This document shows, in pieces, positions 45,901 through 53,832 of a stretch of DNA of 64,000 bases. The stretch covers positions 1 to 64,000 of the forward strand of contig DASSDL010000234.1 of NCBI GenBank assembly GCA_035697145.1, read 5' to 3'. A model generated the notes under the pieces. It did not search any database and was not told where the DNA came from. It saw nothing but the letters and a program-made list of their open reading frames with translations. The stretch's first letter is position 1, and every line of letters starts with the position of its first letter. Made by a program: the position numbers and the translations under genes. The stretch comes from DASQUK01 sp035697145 (GTDB taxonomy: Bacteria > Actinomycetota > Acidimicrobiia > Acidimicrobiales > VFJN01).

Positions 45901-47743
45901 GCTCCTCGTAGGGGTGGCGGCCGGGGCTGATCTCGACCACGAACCAGTCGGGCGACCCGGACAGGGCTCCCAGGCGCAGCGCCGGCAACAACCCGGCCTT
46001 CACGACGCTGGACTTGCCGCTTCCGCTCGGGCCAACCAGGGCGACGAAGCGCCCGCCCGTCCCGCTGGCCCCGAGTCGCGCGATGAGACGCTCGACCACC
46101 CGCTCGCGCCCGAAGAAGTCGGCCGCATCGGACTCCTCGAAGGCGCGCAGACCCTTGTAGGGATTGACGAGCCCAGCGGCCACAGCTTCGACCGGCGCCG
46201 CAGTCGATCCCGTCGCCGCCTCCACGGCGACGACGAACGCGCCGACATCGGGATAGCGGTCCTGCGGATCGGCGGCCGTCGCCCTCCGGATCACGTCGGC
46301 GATCGGCGCGGTCAGCCCCTCGGTTACCCGCTGGACGTCTTCGGGCGGCCGCCCGGTCAGTGCCTGGGCCAGCACGACCGCCAGGCTGTAGATGTCCGAC
46401 GCGGAAGTCACGGGCGCGCCCGCCAACTGCTCGGGCGATGCATAGGGGGGCCCGAGCGTCACCTGGCGCGTCCTCTGCGCTGGGTCATCGTCGATGGCGA
46501 TTGCGAAGTCGCTCAGGTAGGCCCGGTGGTCGTCGTCGACGAGGATGTTCGCCGGCTTGATGTCGCGGTGGACGGCGCCCGCCCGGTGGGCGAGTGCCAG
46601 CGCCGACCCGACCTCCCGTACCAGCTGGGCCGCCTGCACCGGCGCCAGCGGCCCCGGCCGCAAGGCATCGGCCAGGCTCCCGCCCCGCACCAGCCGCGTG
46701 ACCAGGTACGCGGCCCCGGGTTCCCGCCAGTAGTCGTACAGCGGGACGATGTGCGGGTGCTCGAGCCGGGCGACCAGCTCGGCCTCGGCCTCGAAGCGGC
46801 GGATGAACACCGGATCGTCCGCCCGCTCGGGCGGGATCACCGTAATCGCCACCTCGCGGCCGACGGCCGGCTGGTAGGCCCGGTAGGCCGGACCGAAGGC
46901 GCCGTCACCGATCTGCTCGCGAATCTCGTAGCCGCGAACGGCCAGCCGGGTCTGCGGGACCGGGCCCGCACCCTCGTGGCCGAGTGAGGCGTCGCCCACG
47001 ATGACCTGGGATTCCAGGCGCTGCAGGGCGGCCGTGGGTTCGACGCCCAGCTCGTCCCCGAGCCGCGCCCGCACACGCTGGAAGGCGCGGAGGGCCTCGG
47101 CCCGACGGCCCGAGCGGTAGAGGGCGACCATAAGTTGGGCGGTGAAGCCCTCCCGGAGGGGGTGCTGGCGGACCAGGCTCTCGAGCTCACCAACGAGCTC
47201 GGCGGACAGGCCCCGCCGCAGATCGGCGTCGATGCGCAAGCCCACGGCTTCGAGGCGAAGCTCCTCGAGCCGGCCGATCTCCGGCTGGGCGAACGGCTCG
47301 TAGGCGACGTCCTCATACGGCCGACCGCGCCACAGCGCCAGGCCCTCGCCGAGCACGATCGACGCCGCCGCGGGATCGGTGTCCAGGAGCGCGCGCCCCT
47401 CCTGCACCAACCGCTCGAATGTCCACGCGTCGAGCTCGTCCGTGCCGATCCGCAGCAGATAGCCCGGCGACCGGGTCAGGAGCAGAGTGCCCTCGGACCG
47501 CTTTTGCCGTGCCGGTTCGAGCGCAGAGCGGAGGTTCGACACGTGCACCCACAGCGCGTTCTGCCGGTCGCTGACGGGGTGGTCACCCCAGAGCTCGTCG
47601 ATGATGCGGTCGGTCGCCACCACCTCGTTGGCATGGATCAACAACAGTGCCAACAGTGAGCGCTGTTTGAACGACCCGAGGGCTACGTCGACGCCGTCCC
47701 TGCGGGCCGCTAGGCGTCCGAGGACCTCAAACTCCATGCCCAC
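42992..47743 (-). CDS. SARP / kinase-like / STAND NTPase / transmembrane / solute-binding fusion regulator
   Basis: A 1583-residue protein. Residues 1-97: OmpR/SARP-type winged helix; 98-250: BTAD. 270-512: Ser/Thr kinase-like domain with GDGAFG (279-284), HRDIKPAN (392-399) and SDFAIA (411-416); the beta-3 lysine is replaced by Thr301 and DFG reads DFA. 526-900: STAND NTPase of the nSTAND1 kind, opening VNPYKGLRAFEESDAADFFG, with VGPSGSGKSS (570-579) and LLLVIDQFEELF (655-666). 989-1008: one membrane helix. 1160-1560: extracellular solute-binding domain with TISLVGIEPPDEGLGDELARFEERTGIEV, DPPDVAVWAQPA and the typical NEL/TQQMAAEGQTPWCIG part. DNA-binding parts are thus inside and the binding domain outside. 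It probably senses a sugar or similar ligand. Divergent from a protease-like gene. Confidence 0.9.
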   Translation of the reverse strand: MGMEFEVLGRLAARRDGVDVALGSFKQRSLLALLLIHANEVVATDRIIDELWGDHPVSDRQNALWVHVSNLRSALEPARQKRSEGTLLLTRSPGYLLRIGTDELDAWTFERLVQEGRALLDTDPAAASIVLGEGLALWRGRPYEDVAYEPFAQPEIGRLEELRLEAVGLRIDADLRRGLSAELVGELESLVRQHPLREGFTAQLMVALYRSGRRAEALRAFQRVRARLGDELGVEPTAALQRLESQVIVGDASLGHEGAGPVPQTRLAVRGYEIREQIGDGAFGPAYRAYQPAVGREVAITVIPPERADDPVFIRRFEAEAELVARLEHPHIVPLYDYWREPGAAYLVTRLVRGGSLADALRPGPLAPVQAAQLVREVGSALALAHRAGAVHRDIKPANILVDDDHRAYLSDFAIAIDDDPAQRTRQVTLGPPYASPEQLAGAPVTSASDIYSLAVVLAQALTGRPPEDVQRVTEGLTAPIADVIRRATAADPQDRYPDVGAFVVAVEAATGSTAAPVEAVAAGLVNPYKGLRAFEESDAADFFGRERVVERLIARLGASGTGGRFVALVGPSGSGKSSVVKAGLLPALRLGALSGSPDWFVVEISPGRHPYEELEAGLLRVAVNPPASLLEQLTDGEAGIRRAVRRVVPERSQLLLVIDQFEELFTQAPDARTQAFLDALAAAVEDPLGGLRVVATLRADFYDRPLGHRAIGELLRRGTEVITPMSAEELERAIDGPADRLGVRFEPGLVAEIVADVSDRPGALPLLQYALTELFDQRRGPVIELAAYREMGGVSGALIRRAEALYVGFDGPAQEATRQVLLRLVTLGEGTEDVRRRVLRQELTTLPDPSVEVVLDAFGRHRLLTFDRDPVTRGPTVEIAHEALLTEWDRLRAWIDDSREDLGQQRRLASAAADWQGADQDPAYLLQGLRLEQIAAWAGGTDLSLHPAERTFLESSVAQRDAEAAAEQERGRREERLRRKTRQRTRQLVGGGVVLALVAAVAAFAVTQRNDANRLAQELADTAEPRRLAGASILAADDPELAMLLALESLDASARADIRAVVEAEEALHWAIQAARVPYPATDAPAEVRIGPDGPTGIFRLPLAQLVDLARGHLSRSFTAEECTRYAIEPCPVRTSDDGWPAVPQDPVRPELRSPADRPLAGTTISLVGIEPPDEGLGDELARFEERTGIEVAYTANPDTSEAQIAAAVERGDPPDVAVWAQPAAVTSYAEDGQLVDLSTYLDPADVRRQVGDYLVDAATVGSAYFGVPAALSAKGLVWYPVPEFEEAGYAVPETWNELVALTQQMAAEGQTPWCIGLESGGSADGWPATDWVESLVLRLGGVDLYDGWAQGEIPFDHPIVRRAVAMFGQVAFGEGFVRGGADSISRLNFVDAVGALVSNPPGCWLDLGASWIKHILPAWAAVGEDVGYFALPPVDAGGDTPVFGGGDFAGAFRDRPEIREFLRWVLNPEWGSVWAANPGGQFLPANAGFEVGHCRATGLDESVNALRVRLCQEVRDGVAAGQWRFDASDLMPPSIGSVTRADTPGAFYQGMLDYVDHGPDNLDQILAEIEAARALTAADQT

Positions 47744-47795
47744 TCCCGCGCCGAGCGTGCTCGCCCGACCTCTCCTTCCAGCATCTCACGCCCCA

Positions 47796-47813
47796 CTTAA
47801 GGGCGCCTTTAAG
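47796..47813. promoter_or_regulatory. near-palindrome in the shared promoter region
   Basis: CTTAAGGGCGCCTTTAAG is an 18-bp inverted repeat with one mismatched pair. It stands midway between the divergent starts of the fusion regulator (47743) and the protease-like gene (47878). AT-rich arms within GC-rich DNA suggest a binding site. Confidence 0.5.
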
Positions 47814-47877
47814 CCAACTACAGTGGGCGGAAAGCTATCGAGGATGACCGGCAAGGCACGGCTCGGACGCTCCGGCC

Positions 47878-48480
47878 GTGCTCCGTCGTCTCGCCGCCAG
47901 CTCGGCTCTCGGTGTTCTCATCGCGTCCACAGCCCTCGTCGGCCCGCACGGGGAGCCCAACCGGGCGTCGTACTCCGCCGCAGGGTTCTCTCACGCCCAG
48001 GCGGCGCTGATCGACTGGGCGATCGGCCTATACGCCGACGCCGGCCTCGAACTGCCGCCCCTCGAGTTCGTCCGCTACCCCACGCGCGTGCCCTGTCGCG
48101 GCGCGCGCGGCTTCTACACCGGAGGCCGCTCGCCCGCGACGATCCGTATCTGCATCCCCGAGGCGGGCCCCTTCGCCGAGTCGCTGTTCCTCCACGAGAT
48201 CGCCCACGCATGGGACGCGTACGCCCTCACCGACCGCCGGCGGGAGGCGTTCCTCGAGCTTCGCAACCTCGAGCAGTGGTGGGACGACGGCTCGACGCAG
48301 TGGCACACCTACGCCGCCGAGCAGGCCGCCCAAATCCTCGTCTGGGGCCTCATCGATCGCCCCATCCGCATCGCCACCATCCCCGACACCAGCTGCGCCG
48401 ATCTTCGGGCCGGCTACGTCCTCCTCACCGGGCGCACACCGTTGCACGGCTACACCGATCTGTGCGACGAGGCAGCATGA
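47878..48480 (+). CDS. secreted zinc-metalloprotease-like protein
   Basis: A 200-residue protein, GTG start. LRRLAASSALGVLIASTALVG is a signal peptide. The domain holds SLFLHEIAHAWDAYAL, with an HExxH zinc motif, and later WHTYAAEQAAQILVWGL, where Glu could be the third ligand. Cysteines at RVPCRGARGFY, IRICIPE, TSCADL and DLCDEAA may form two disulfides. Hence an exported hydrolase, substrate unknown. It shares its promoter region with the fusion regulator. Confidence 0.75.
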   Translation: MLRRLAASSALGVLIASTALVGPHGEPNRASYSAAGFSHAQAALIDWAIGLYADAGLELPPLEFVRYPTRVPCRGARGFYTGGRSPATIRICIPEAGPFAESLFLHEIAHAWDAYALTDRRREAFLELRNLEQWWDDGSTQWHTYAAEQAAQILVWGLIDRPIRIATIPDTSCADLRAGYVLLTGRTPLHGYTDLCDEAA

Positions 48481-48781
48481 GCCTTCCCAAGCGCCAGTGC
48501 GCGACGCTCGGGACCAACAGATCGGGCCCGGCGGCGGCCCGCGCCGCCTGCCACATCGTGAGCAGATCCGCAACCGTCGCTCCAACCTGGGACGGAGTCC
48601 GACCGAGCACCTCAGCCTCCCCGGCGACCTCGGGCTTGGCGGGCTTCTTCGTGCCCCCGAACGTCTTGGCCACCCGCGGCCCACCGCCGACGCCGGTGCC
48701 GGCCGGCACGAACACGCCGCCGAGCCAGACCCCGGCCGGCGCTCCGTTATCGTCGCCACGGCGGCGACACTTGTACGGCAC
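48425..48781 (-). pseudogene. phage-type integrase N-terminal remnant
   Basis: The minus strand from GTG 48781 gives an N-terminus like tyrosine integrases: GGVFVPAGTGVGGGPRVAKT, FGGTKKPAKPEVAGEAEVLG, TVADLLTMWQAARA, the entry to a SAM-like core-binding domain. After about 90 residues the likeness ends and no catalytic domain follows. It overlaps the end of the protease-like gene on the other strand. Confidence 0.5.
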
Positions 48782-48868
48782 TAGGACCGCTCTAGCGGAT
48801 GACGCGAACGAGGCACTGGCCTCGTCGACAGCCGGCGCCTCGCCCGACGACGAAACCGCAGGTAGTGG

Positions 48869-48967
48869 CTACTCGATCCCCAAACCGCTGATCGCCCGGG
48901 CGATCACGAGCTGCTGGATCTGCTCGGTGCCCTCGAAGATGTCGTAGGTCTGCTGAAGGCGTTCGCC
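48869..48967 (-). pseudogene. acyl-CoA dehydrogenase C-terminal remnant
   Basis: About 32 codons read GERLQQTYDIFEGTEQIQQL and VIARAISGLGIE-stop. The IFEGTxQIQ sequence is the classic C-terminal flavin/adenine-binding end of acyl-CoA dehydrogenases. Nothing upstream continues the gene. Confidence 0.75.
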
Positions 48968-49084
48968 TATCCCCGAAACCCGGCACACGCTGGGCTCCCG
49001 GTGGGTCCAGCCTGAGCGGATCCGGCCCAATCCGTCGAGCTCCAATACCGGAGAAGTGCCCGATATAGCTCGGCACTCAGCCCT

Positions 49085-49432
49085 TCATGCTTCGGCAGGC
49101 TCAAACACCAGCTCATGACCATCCGGGTCATGCACGACCACGTAGTCCCCAACGCCCTCCTCCGAAGATCGCGCCACTGACACCCCCGCAGCTGCCAGGC
49201 GCTGACACAACTGCTCCAGCCCTCGGACGGCGAAGACCGCTGCAGGCGGCTCCTCGCCATCAGCCAGGTCCATACACACAGCGGCATCGCCCACAGCGAA
49301 CTGGACGAACTCCCCGGGCTTCTCGCCGCAAACGTTTAGCCCGAGCAGGCCCTCATAGAACTCCCGTGAACGGTCGAGGTCCGCGGTTCGAAGAGCCACG
49401 AATCGAAGCAAGATCGAGAACTCGTCCGTCAT
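49085..49432 (-). CDS. VOC-family protein
   Basis: A 115-residue protein of the glyoxalase/bleomycin-resistance fold: LLRFVALRTADLDRSREFYEGLLGLNV at the start, CMDLADGEEPPAAVFAVRGLE in the middle, and DYVVVHDPDGHELVFEPAEA at the end with the usual late glutamate. Of normal length and apparently intact, unlike much around it. Substrate unknown. A copy of the three-copy repeat lies upstream. Confidence 0.8.
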   Translation of the reverse strand: MTDEFSILLRFVALRTADLDRSREFYEGLLGLNVCGEKPGEFVQFAVGDAAVCMDLADGEEPPAAVFAVRGLEQLCQRLAAAGVSVARSSEEGVGDYVVVHDPDGHELVFEPAEA

Positions 49433-49567
49433 CGCATCAACCCCCTGCGACGCCTACCACAAGTGTCGCGCTGCGTGCTCGGGATCTCCCCGGCCTCCGC
49501 GGGCCACGCGACCGAAGTACCGGTCAGAGGCGCCGACCAACCGTTGCGCAACTGCGAATCTCCGCCA

Positions 49568-49635
49568 CGACGATCACCACAAAACGCCGCGACAGAATGA
49601 CATCGCCCCTGCCCGTCACAGCGCACCGAACGGCG
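49568..49635 (-). repeat. three-copy upstream repeat, copy A
   Basis: On the plus strand it runs from CGACGATC through ACGCCGCG-CAGAA to GCGCACCGAACGGCG. Copies B (51595-51667) and C (59006-59081) share these blocks. It lies about 135 nt upstream of the minus-strand VOC gene. Confidence 0.65.
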
Positions 49636-49974
49636 TCCCTGAGCCATCGGACATGAGGTCGTCGGCGAAAGGAGCGAGGCTCTGCGTGCAACAGCGCAGC
49701 GAGCCTGGTGTCTCAGAACGCGCGGCCGAGCCCGCCCGCTACGCGGGGCGAAGGTCCCGTAGGGCGGCTCAGACCTGTCCGCCTCGGCCGAACCCGTCTT
49801 GGTCAGGCCGCCCTGCCATCGTGAGCGCGAAGCTCGGGGAGTGCTTCGTCGCTACGTCTGGGTCGCCCACCGTGCCGGAAGGTCGGCGGCCGGCCGATCG
49901 CCACTGGCGGCGGGCCTCCCGGCCCGCGCTGGCTACTGTGGTGGGCACCGCCGCACGAGGCGGCTCACTGGGCG
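49636..49974. other. intergenic stretch, no gene seen
   Basis: About 340 bases before the epoxide hydrolase. It holds an imperfect hairpin (GCTCTGCG/CGCAGCGAGC, about 49678-49703) but no supported gene. Confidence 0.4.
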
Positions 49975-50994
49975 ATGACGGGGGCGCAGGGTCAGCGGGT
50001 GCGCTCGATCGAGGTGGAGGCCGGCGTCCGGCTCAGCGTCACCGAGGCCGGAGCTGGGGGCGTCGCTCCCACGGTCGTGCTGCTGCACGGCTTCGCCGAC
50101 CTCGCCTACACGTGGCGCCGCCAGATCCCGGTGCTCGCCGCCGCCGGCTACCACGTGCTCGCACCCGACGGGCGGGGTTACGGCCGGTCGAGCCGACCCG
50201 ACGACGTCGACGCGTACGACGTGGAGCACCTGATCGGGGACCTCGTGGCCCTGCTCGACGACGCGGCGGTCGAGCGCGCCGTGTTCGTCGGCCACGACTG
50301 GGGTGCGCTGATCGTGTACGCGCTCGCGCTGCTCGCACCCGAGCGCGTCGCGGGCGCCGTGGGCATCGCCGTGCCGTTCCTCCCCCGGGGCACGGTGCCA
50401 CCCACGAACATGCTGCGCCAGTTCGCCGGCGAACACTGGTTCCTGCTGCTGTGGGTCCAGGAGCCGGGCGTCGCCGAACGCGACCTGGAGCGCGACGTGC
50501 GCCGCACGCTCCGGCGCCTGTACGGCGGGCTGCGCCTCGAGGCGATCGTCGGCTCCCAGCACCCCGGCGAACCCCGCAACTTCGTCGACCGGCTGGCCGA
50601 GCCGCAGGTGCTGCCCGACTGGCTCGGCGCCGACGACCTCGACCACTACGTCGCCGAGTACCAGCGCACCGGCTTCACCGGCGGGCTCAACTGGTTCCGC
50701 AACTTCGACCGCAACTGGACCCTCACCCCCGAGCTCGCGGGCGCCCGGCTGGCCGTCCCCACCCTGTACCTCACCGGCGCCGCCGATCCGCTGCTCATCG
50801 TCTGCCCGCCCGCCCTCATGGAGGGCTGGGTCGACGACCACCGGGGCACCGTGCTCATCGACTACGCCGGCCACTGGGTGCACCAGGAACGGCCCGACGC
50901 CGTCAACGACGCACTGCTGTGGTTCCTCTCCGACGTGCTACCAGTCGCTCCCGAGCCGACCCCAGACCCAAACCCGGCACCGACCCCGGCCTAA
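49975..50994 (+). CDS. alpha/beta hydrolase, epoxide-hydrolase type
   Basis: A 339-residue protein. TVVLLHGFADLAYTWRRQIPVLAAAGYHVLAPDGRGYG holds the HG oxyanion region; FVGHDWGALIVYALALLAPE holds the nucleophile Asp; the late YLTGAADPLLIV and IDYAGHWVHQERPDAV give the acid and the catalytic His. The GHDWGA elbow with Asp marks epoxide hydrolases and haloalkane dehalogenases. A Pro/Thr tail ends the protein (EPTPDPNPAPTPA). Alone on this strand. Confidence 0.86.
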   Translation: MTGAQGQRVRSIEVEAGVRLSVTEAGAGGVAPTVVLLHGFADLAYTWRRQIPVLAAAGYHVLAPDGRGYGRSSRPDDVDAYDVEHLIGDLVALLDDAAVERAVFVGHDWGALIVYALALLAPERVAGAVGIAVPFLPRGTVPPTNMLRQFAGEHWFLLLWVQEPGVAERDLERDVRRTLRRLYGGLRLEAIVGSQHPGEPRNFVDRLAEPQVLPDWLGADDLDHYVAEYQRTGFTGGLNWFRNFDRNWTLTPELAGARLAVPTLYLTGAADPLLIVCPPALMEGWVDDHRGTVLIDYAGHWVHQERPDAVNDALLWFLSDVLPVAPEPTPDPNPAPTPA

Positions 50995-51152
50995 CGCACG
51001 TCCGCGATCCTCCCCGGCGGTCCCCGTCAGCGGGCGCGGATCCGGCCTCGGCGGGCGGCACCGACCGGCGCGCCGGTGCTTCCGATCGCTCGGCGCACAT
51101 CTGGACCGACCATTATCCAGAGGCTCCTCGATCCCGTCGGCCAGCGGGTCGG

Positions 51153-51529
51153 TCAGGGCGCGACCCTCCACTGCGCCCGCCACTCCGGCGCGTCGAACGG
51201 TTCGCCGACGTAGACCGTCTCGCGCACGATCTTGCCGTTCCTGACCTCGAGGACATCGACTCCGTAGCGCGGCTCGCCGCCGTCATATCTCACGGTGATC
51301 TCGGCGACCCAGATGTCGTCCGCGCCTCTGATGCGGCGGATGTCGTAGGTCACCGATCCCGGATAGCGGCTGCGCCACTCACGGATGTTCGCGACGCCCT
51401 CGAATCGCTCCCCGACTGTGGGAATTCGAGCACCGCATCGTCGTCGTACATGTCGTGCGAGCCGACCGGATCATCCGCTTCCCGCCCGAGGTTCCGCAGC
51501 AACATCGCCCTGACCGTGTTCGCATCCAT
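51153..51529 (-). pseudogene. SnoaL/NTF2-like protein, one-base frameshift
   Basis: ATG 51529 begins MDANTVRAMLLRNLGREADD and continues to DDDAVLEFPQSG. The next part, ERFEGVANIREWRSRYPG and SVTYDIRRIRGADDIWVAEI to the stop, is in another frame. Adding one G to the run of four at 51410-51413 joins the two into a normal 125-residue SnoaL-like protein. The gene is therefore either recently broken or carries a sequence error. Confidence 0.8.
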
Positions 51530-51594
51530 ACCGCGCAGGTTGTCCTCGGCTCCGCCGGTCTCGCCACCTCACCCAAACCTGTTGCTCCGCGCGA

Positions 51595-51667
51595 CGACGA
51601 TCGGCACAGAACGCCGCGGCAGAACGACGTCCGCTCGATGTCCATTGCGCACCGAACGGCGCATCTG
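51595..51667 (-). repeat. three-copy upstream repeat, copy B
   Basis: Shares CGACGATC, CACAGAACGCCGCG-CAGAA and GCACCGAACGGCGCATCTG with copies A and C. It lies about 65 nt upstream of the SnoaL-like gene's ATG. Confidence 0.65.
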
Positions 51668-51710
51668 GGTCGGTCGGCCGCCGTGTCGTTGCGCGCGTAA
51701 CGACCACGCG

Positions 51711-52466
51711 GCAGTACGCAGACACAGGGGCCACCGGAACACCCCTGGCGCGGCCGCTGAGGTTCACAATGCGGCCGCGCCGCCGACCAACCATTTCGGG
51801 GAGGACGAGCTGCGTGCTCAGCAACGTGCCGCGGAGGTTGACCTCCATGGTCCGCCACCACAGTCGGGTTCGATCTCCCCCGCCGGGCTGACGGGCTCAC
51901 GATCCCAGCGATGTTGATTAGCAGGTCCACAGGGCCGAGCTCGTGGCGGGGCTTCGTGATCGCCCGGGCAGCGGGCCCTTCGTCGCTGACGTCGGCGGTG
52001 ACCGACACCGCGACTCGACCAGCTCTTTCCATCAGCGCAACCGACTCAGTGAGCTGTTGAGTCGTCGCTCGGCCCGCCTGACGTTGTCGTACTGCAGGTC
52101 ACTGGCGGTGACTCGCACCGACCAGGGATCGTACGTGCGCCGGATCGCCTGCTCTTGGCTGAGTGCTCGGCGATAGGCAGGGTCGGCCGCCGTCGTTGGA
52201 TCGTGCTGGTGCAGACGGGCGCGCAGTCCGGCCGCAGCCAGCTCGTGCTCGGACTGAGCAGCCAGACCGACGGCCATGCTCGCATCGGCGAGGGCCCGAT
52301 TGACGAGCCGCCCGATGCATCGGCCTCCGCTGGTGACGAGCACGACTGACCCCGCCAGCGCAGTGCGCGGATCGTCGAGCCCGTTGGACTGCGGAGCCCG
52401 GCGCGGCTTGGGTGTGCTCATGTCGGGTTTCCCTTCTTCGAGCGTGCGGAATCGGCCATCGCTCAT
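51711..52466 (-). pseudogene. short-chain dehydrogenase, multiply frameshifted and truncated
   Basis: Pieces in order: DPRTALAGSVVLVTSGGRCI (cofactor loop, first Gly changed to Ser), then in another frame VSVTADVSDEGPAARAIT and ELGPVDLLINIAGIVSPSAR, then in a third MEVNLRGTLLSTQLVLPEMV, GRIVNLSGRARG and VSAYC. The Lys of the YxxxK motif and the rest are missing. The ATG at 52466 overlaps the stop of the leader ORF. Confidence 0.8.
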
Positions 52467-52600
52467 GGGCGAGGGTCGGCCAGCGGCGTGTACTCGCGAG
52501 GCCGGCGACGCTTAGAGATCGCGTCGATCCATTCGGAGGCGGGCTTGCCCCGGAGGTACGCAGGGCAGCCGGTTGGGCGGTGCCGGATGTTGGTATCCAT
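52463..52600 (-). CDS. leader ORF of 45 codons before the SDR gene
   Basis: ATG 52600 follows GAGGAAAAGAGCCT, a good ribosome site. The product starts MDTNIRHRPTGCPAYLRGKP and ends REYTPLADPRP. Its TGA overlaps the next ATG (52466) as ATGA. A shorter relative, with PAHARGRPWA, stands before the NmrA gene at 58567-58635 with the same promoter. It may be a real small protein or a translational leader. Confidence 0.6.
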   Translation of the reverse strand: MDTNIRHRPTGCPAYLRGKPASEWIDAISKRRRPREYTPLADPRP

Positions 52601-52638
52601 AGGCTCTTTTCCTCGTCTGATCGTTGATGGAGGGACTG

Positions 52639-52689
52639 ATCAGACTGTGCGGGACCGCCTGCCGGCTGGCTTGAGTATCTGGTGCTCAA
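52639..52689 (-). promoter_or_regulatory. palindrome plus CACAGTCTGATC, promoter copy 1
   Basis: On the minus strand: TTGAGCACCAGATACTCAA (52671-52689, imperfect palindrome), 20 nt, then GCACAGTCTGATC (ending 52638). The same two boxes with the same 20-nt gap stand before the NmrA gene. The palindrome would suit an activator just upstream of the core promoter. A looser form, GAGTA-GCCGT-TACTC, lies at about 52794. Confidence 0.6.
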
Positions 52690-52843
52690 TGTGACTGCCA
52701 GCCGCCGGCTGTCGCTCCTGAGCAATCATCGGACACTCTCGATGCAGCCCACGGGAGCAACGCCGCTTCGCGGGCCGCGGGCCGCCAGATTGAGTAGCCG
52801 TTACTCGTGTCGGAAGCCCCAGCAGGCGGTCAGGGTGGCCACC

Positions 52844-53443
52844 ATGACTCAGGCCACTTTCACTTACACCAACCCCAGGAGGCCTTCGCTGCCGTTGCGC
52901 CGCGTCGACGGCGTCGAGCTTCCTGCCGCCGGGACGTGGTCCGTCCCCGGCCGCCACGCCACGATCGAGTTCTCGGTTCCCCGGCGCCTGCGGCGGCCCG
53001 AGTGCCGCTCTGGACGGGCCCGGGAAGCAAGCGTCGTCATCTCCGAGGATCCCGACGACGTGTTCGTCTCCGTGCTGTTCGATGTTGGCGGTCTGGAGAT
53101 CTCAGGATCGCCAGCGGCCATGACTAGTGCGCCGATTCACCTCGAGGCCCGGTCGGTCCCGGGTCCTCAGCGGTGGGCGCTGGCTGGCGGGGTGTTGTCC
53201 GGCACGGGTGTGCTGCCCCTGCGGGCGACCCTCGGCTACCACGGGGTCTGGCGTCGCGGTGACCACATCTACGGCTGGTTCGTGCTGGCCGGCACAATCG
53301 GCGCTGGGCGTCGCACCATGCGGCAGCTGCGGTTCCGTTTCGAGCTGCTGGCGTCCGCTCCCGAGCCAGGTTCGCGACCACTGTCGGCTCGGTGGCGCGC
53401 ACGTTCGGTTGGGGCTTGTGGGCAGACGGCTGGTGGGGCATGA
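52844..53443 (+). CDS. YceI-like lipid-binding-fold protein
   Basis: About 199 residues. PAAGTWSVPGRHATIEFSVP is the usual start of YceI domains, and GVLPLRATLGYHGVWRRGDHIYGWFVLAGTIGAGR fits the later strands. No clear signal peptide is present. YceI proteins bind isoprenoid-like or amide lipids in a barrel. It ends overlapping the haemoglobin gene as ATGA. A longer frame upstream is not supported. Confidence 0.6.
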   Translation: MTQATFTYTNPRRPSLPLRRVDGVELPAAGTWSVPGRHATIEFSVPRRLRRPECRSGRAREASVVISEDPDDVFVSVLFDVGGLEISGSPAAMTSAPIHLEARSVPGPQRWALAGGVLSGTGVLPLRATLGYHGVWRRGDHIYGWFVLAGTIGAGRRTMRQLRFRFELLASAPEPGSRPLSARWRARSVGACGQTAGGA

Positions 53444-53814
53444 CCCAGGCGATCACGCCCACGCTGTTCGAGCGGCTCGGCGGCCTTGTGAGCATCGATG
53501 CCGCGGTTGATCAGTTCTACGACCGGATCCAGGGAGACCCGGAGCTAGCGCCCTTCTTCGATCGGGTGGATCTGCGCCGCCAGCGCGCCCACCAGAAGGC
53601 CTTCCTGGCGATGGCGCTCGGTGGCCCCCGGTCCTACGGGGGTCGTGGCATGGCCGAGGCCCACCGGCATCTGGAGATCGGCGATCACCACGTGGATCTC
53701 GTCGCGGGTCATCTGGCCGCCGTGCTCGCGGGGCTGGGTGTGTCACCGGCGCTAGTCGATGAGGTGGTCGCGGCCGTGAACGGCTTGCGCGACACGGTGC
53801 TCGGTCGCCGCTGA
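53440..53814 (+). CDS. glbN: truncated haemoglobin, group I type
   Basis: A 124-residue globin. TLFERLGGLVSIDAAVDQFYDRI holds the first helices with the Tyr; FFDRVDLRRQRAHQKAFLAMALGGPRSY the middle; GMAEAHRHLEIGDHHVDLVAGHL the proximal His. Group I truncated globins bind O2 and detoxify NO. Length is normal. It begins within the stop of the YceI-like gene (ATGA). Confidence 0.9.
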   Translation: MTQAITPTLFERLGGLVSIDAAVDQFYDRIQGDPELAPFFDRVDLRRQRAHQKAFLAMALGGPRSYGGRGMAEAHRHLEIGDHHVDLVAGHLAAVLAGLGVSPALVDEVVAAVNGLRDTVLGRR

Positions 53815-53832
53815 ACCGAAGGCCTGCCATGC

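Noticed and set aside
49653..51917. Plus-strand frame of 754 codons over the epoxide hydrolase
   Set aside because: It overlaps the well-supported hydrolase in another frame and has an Arg/Pro-rich shadow composition.
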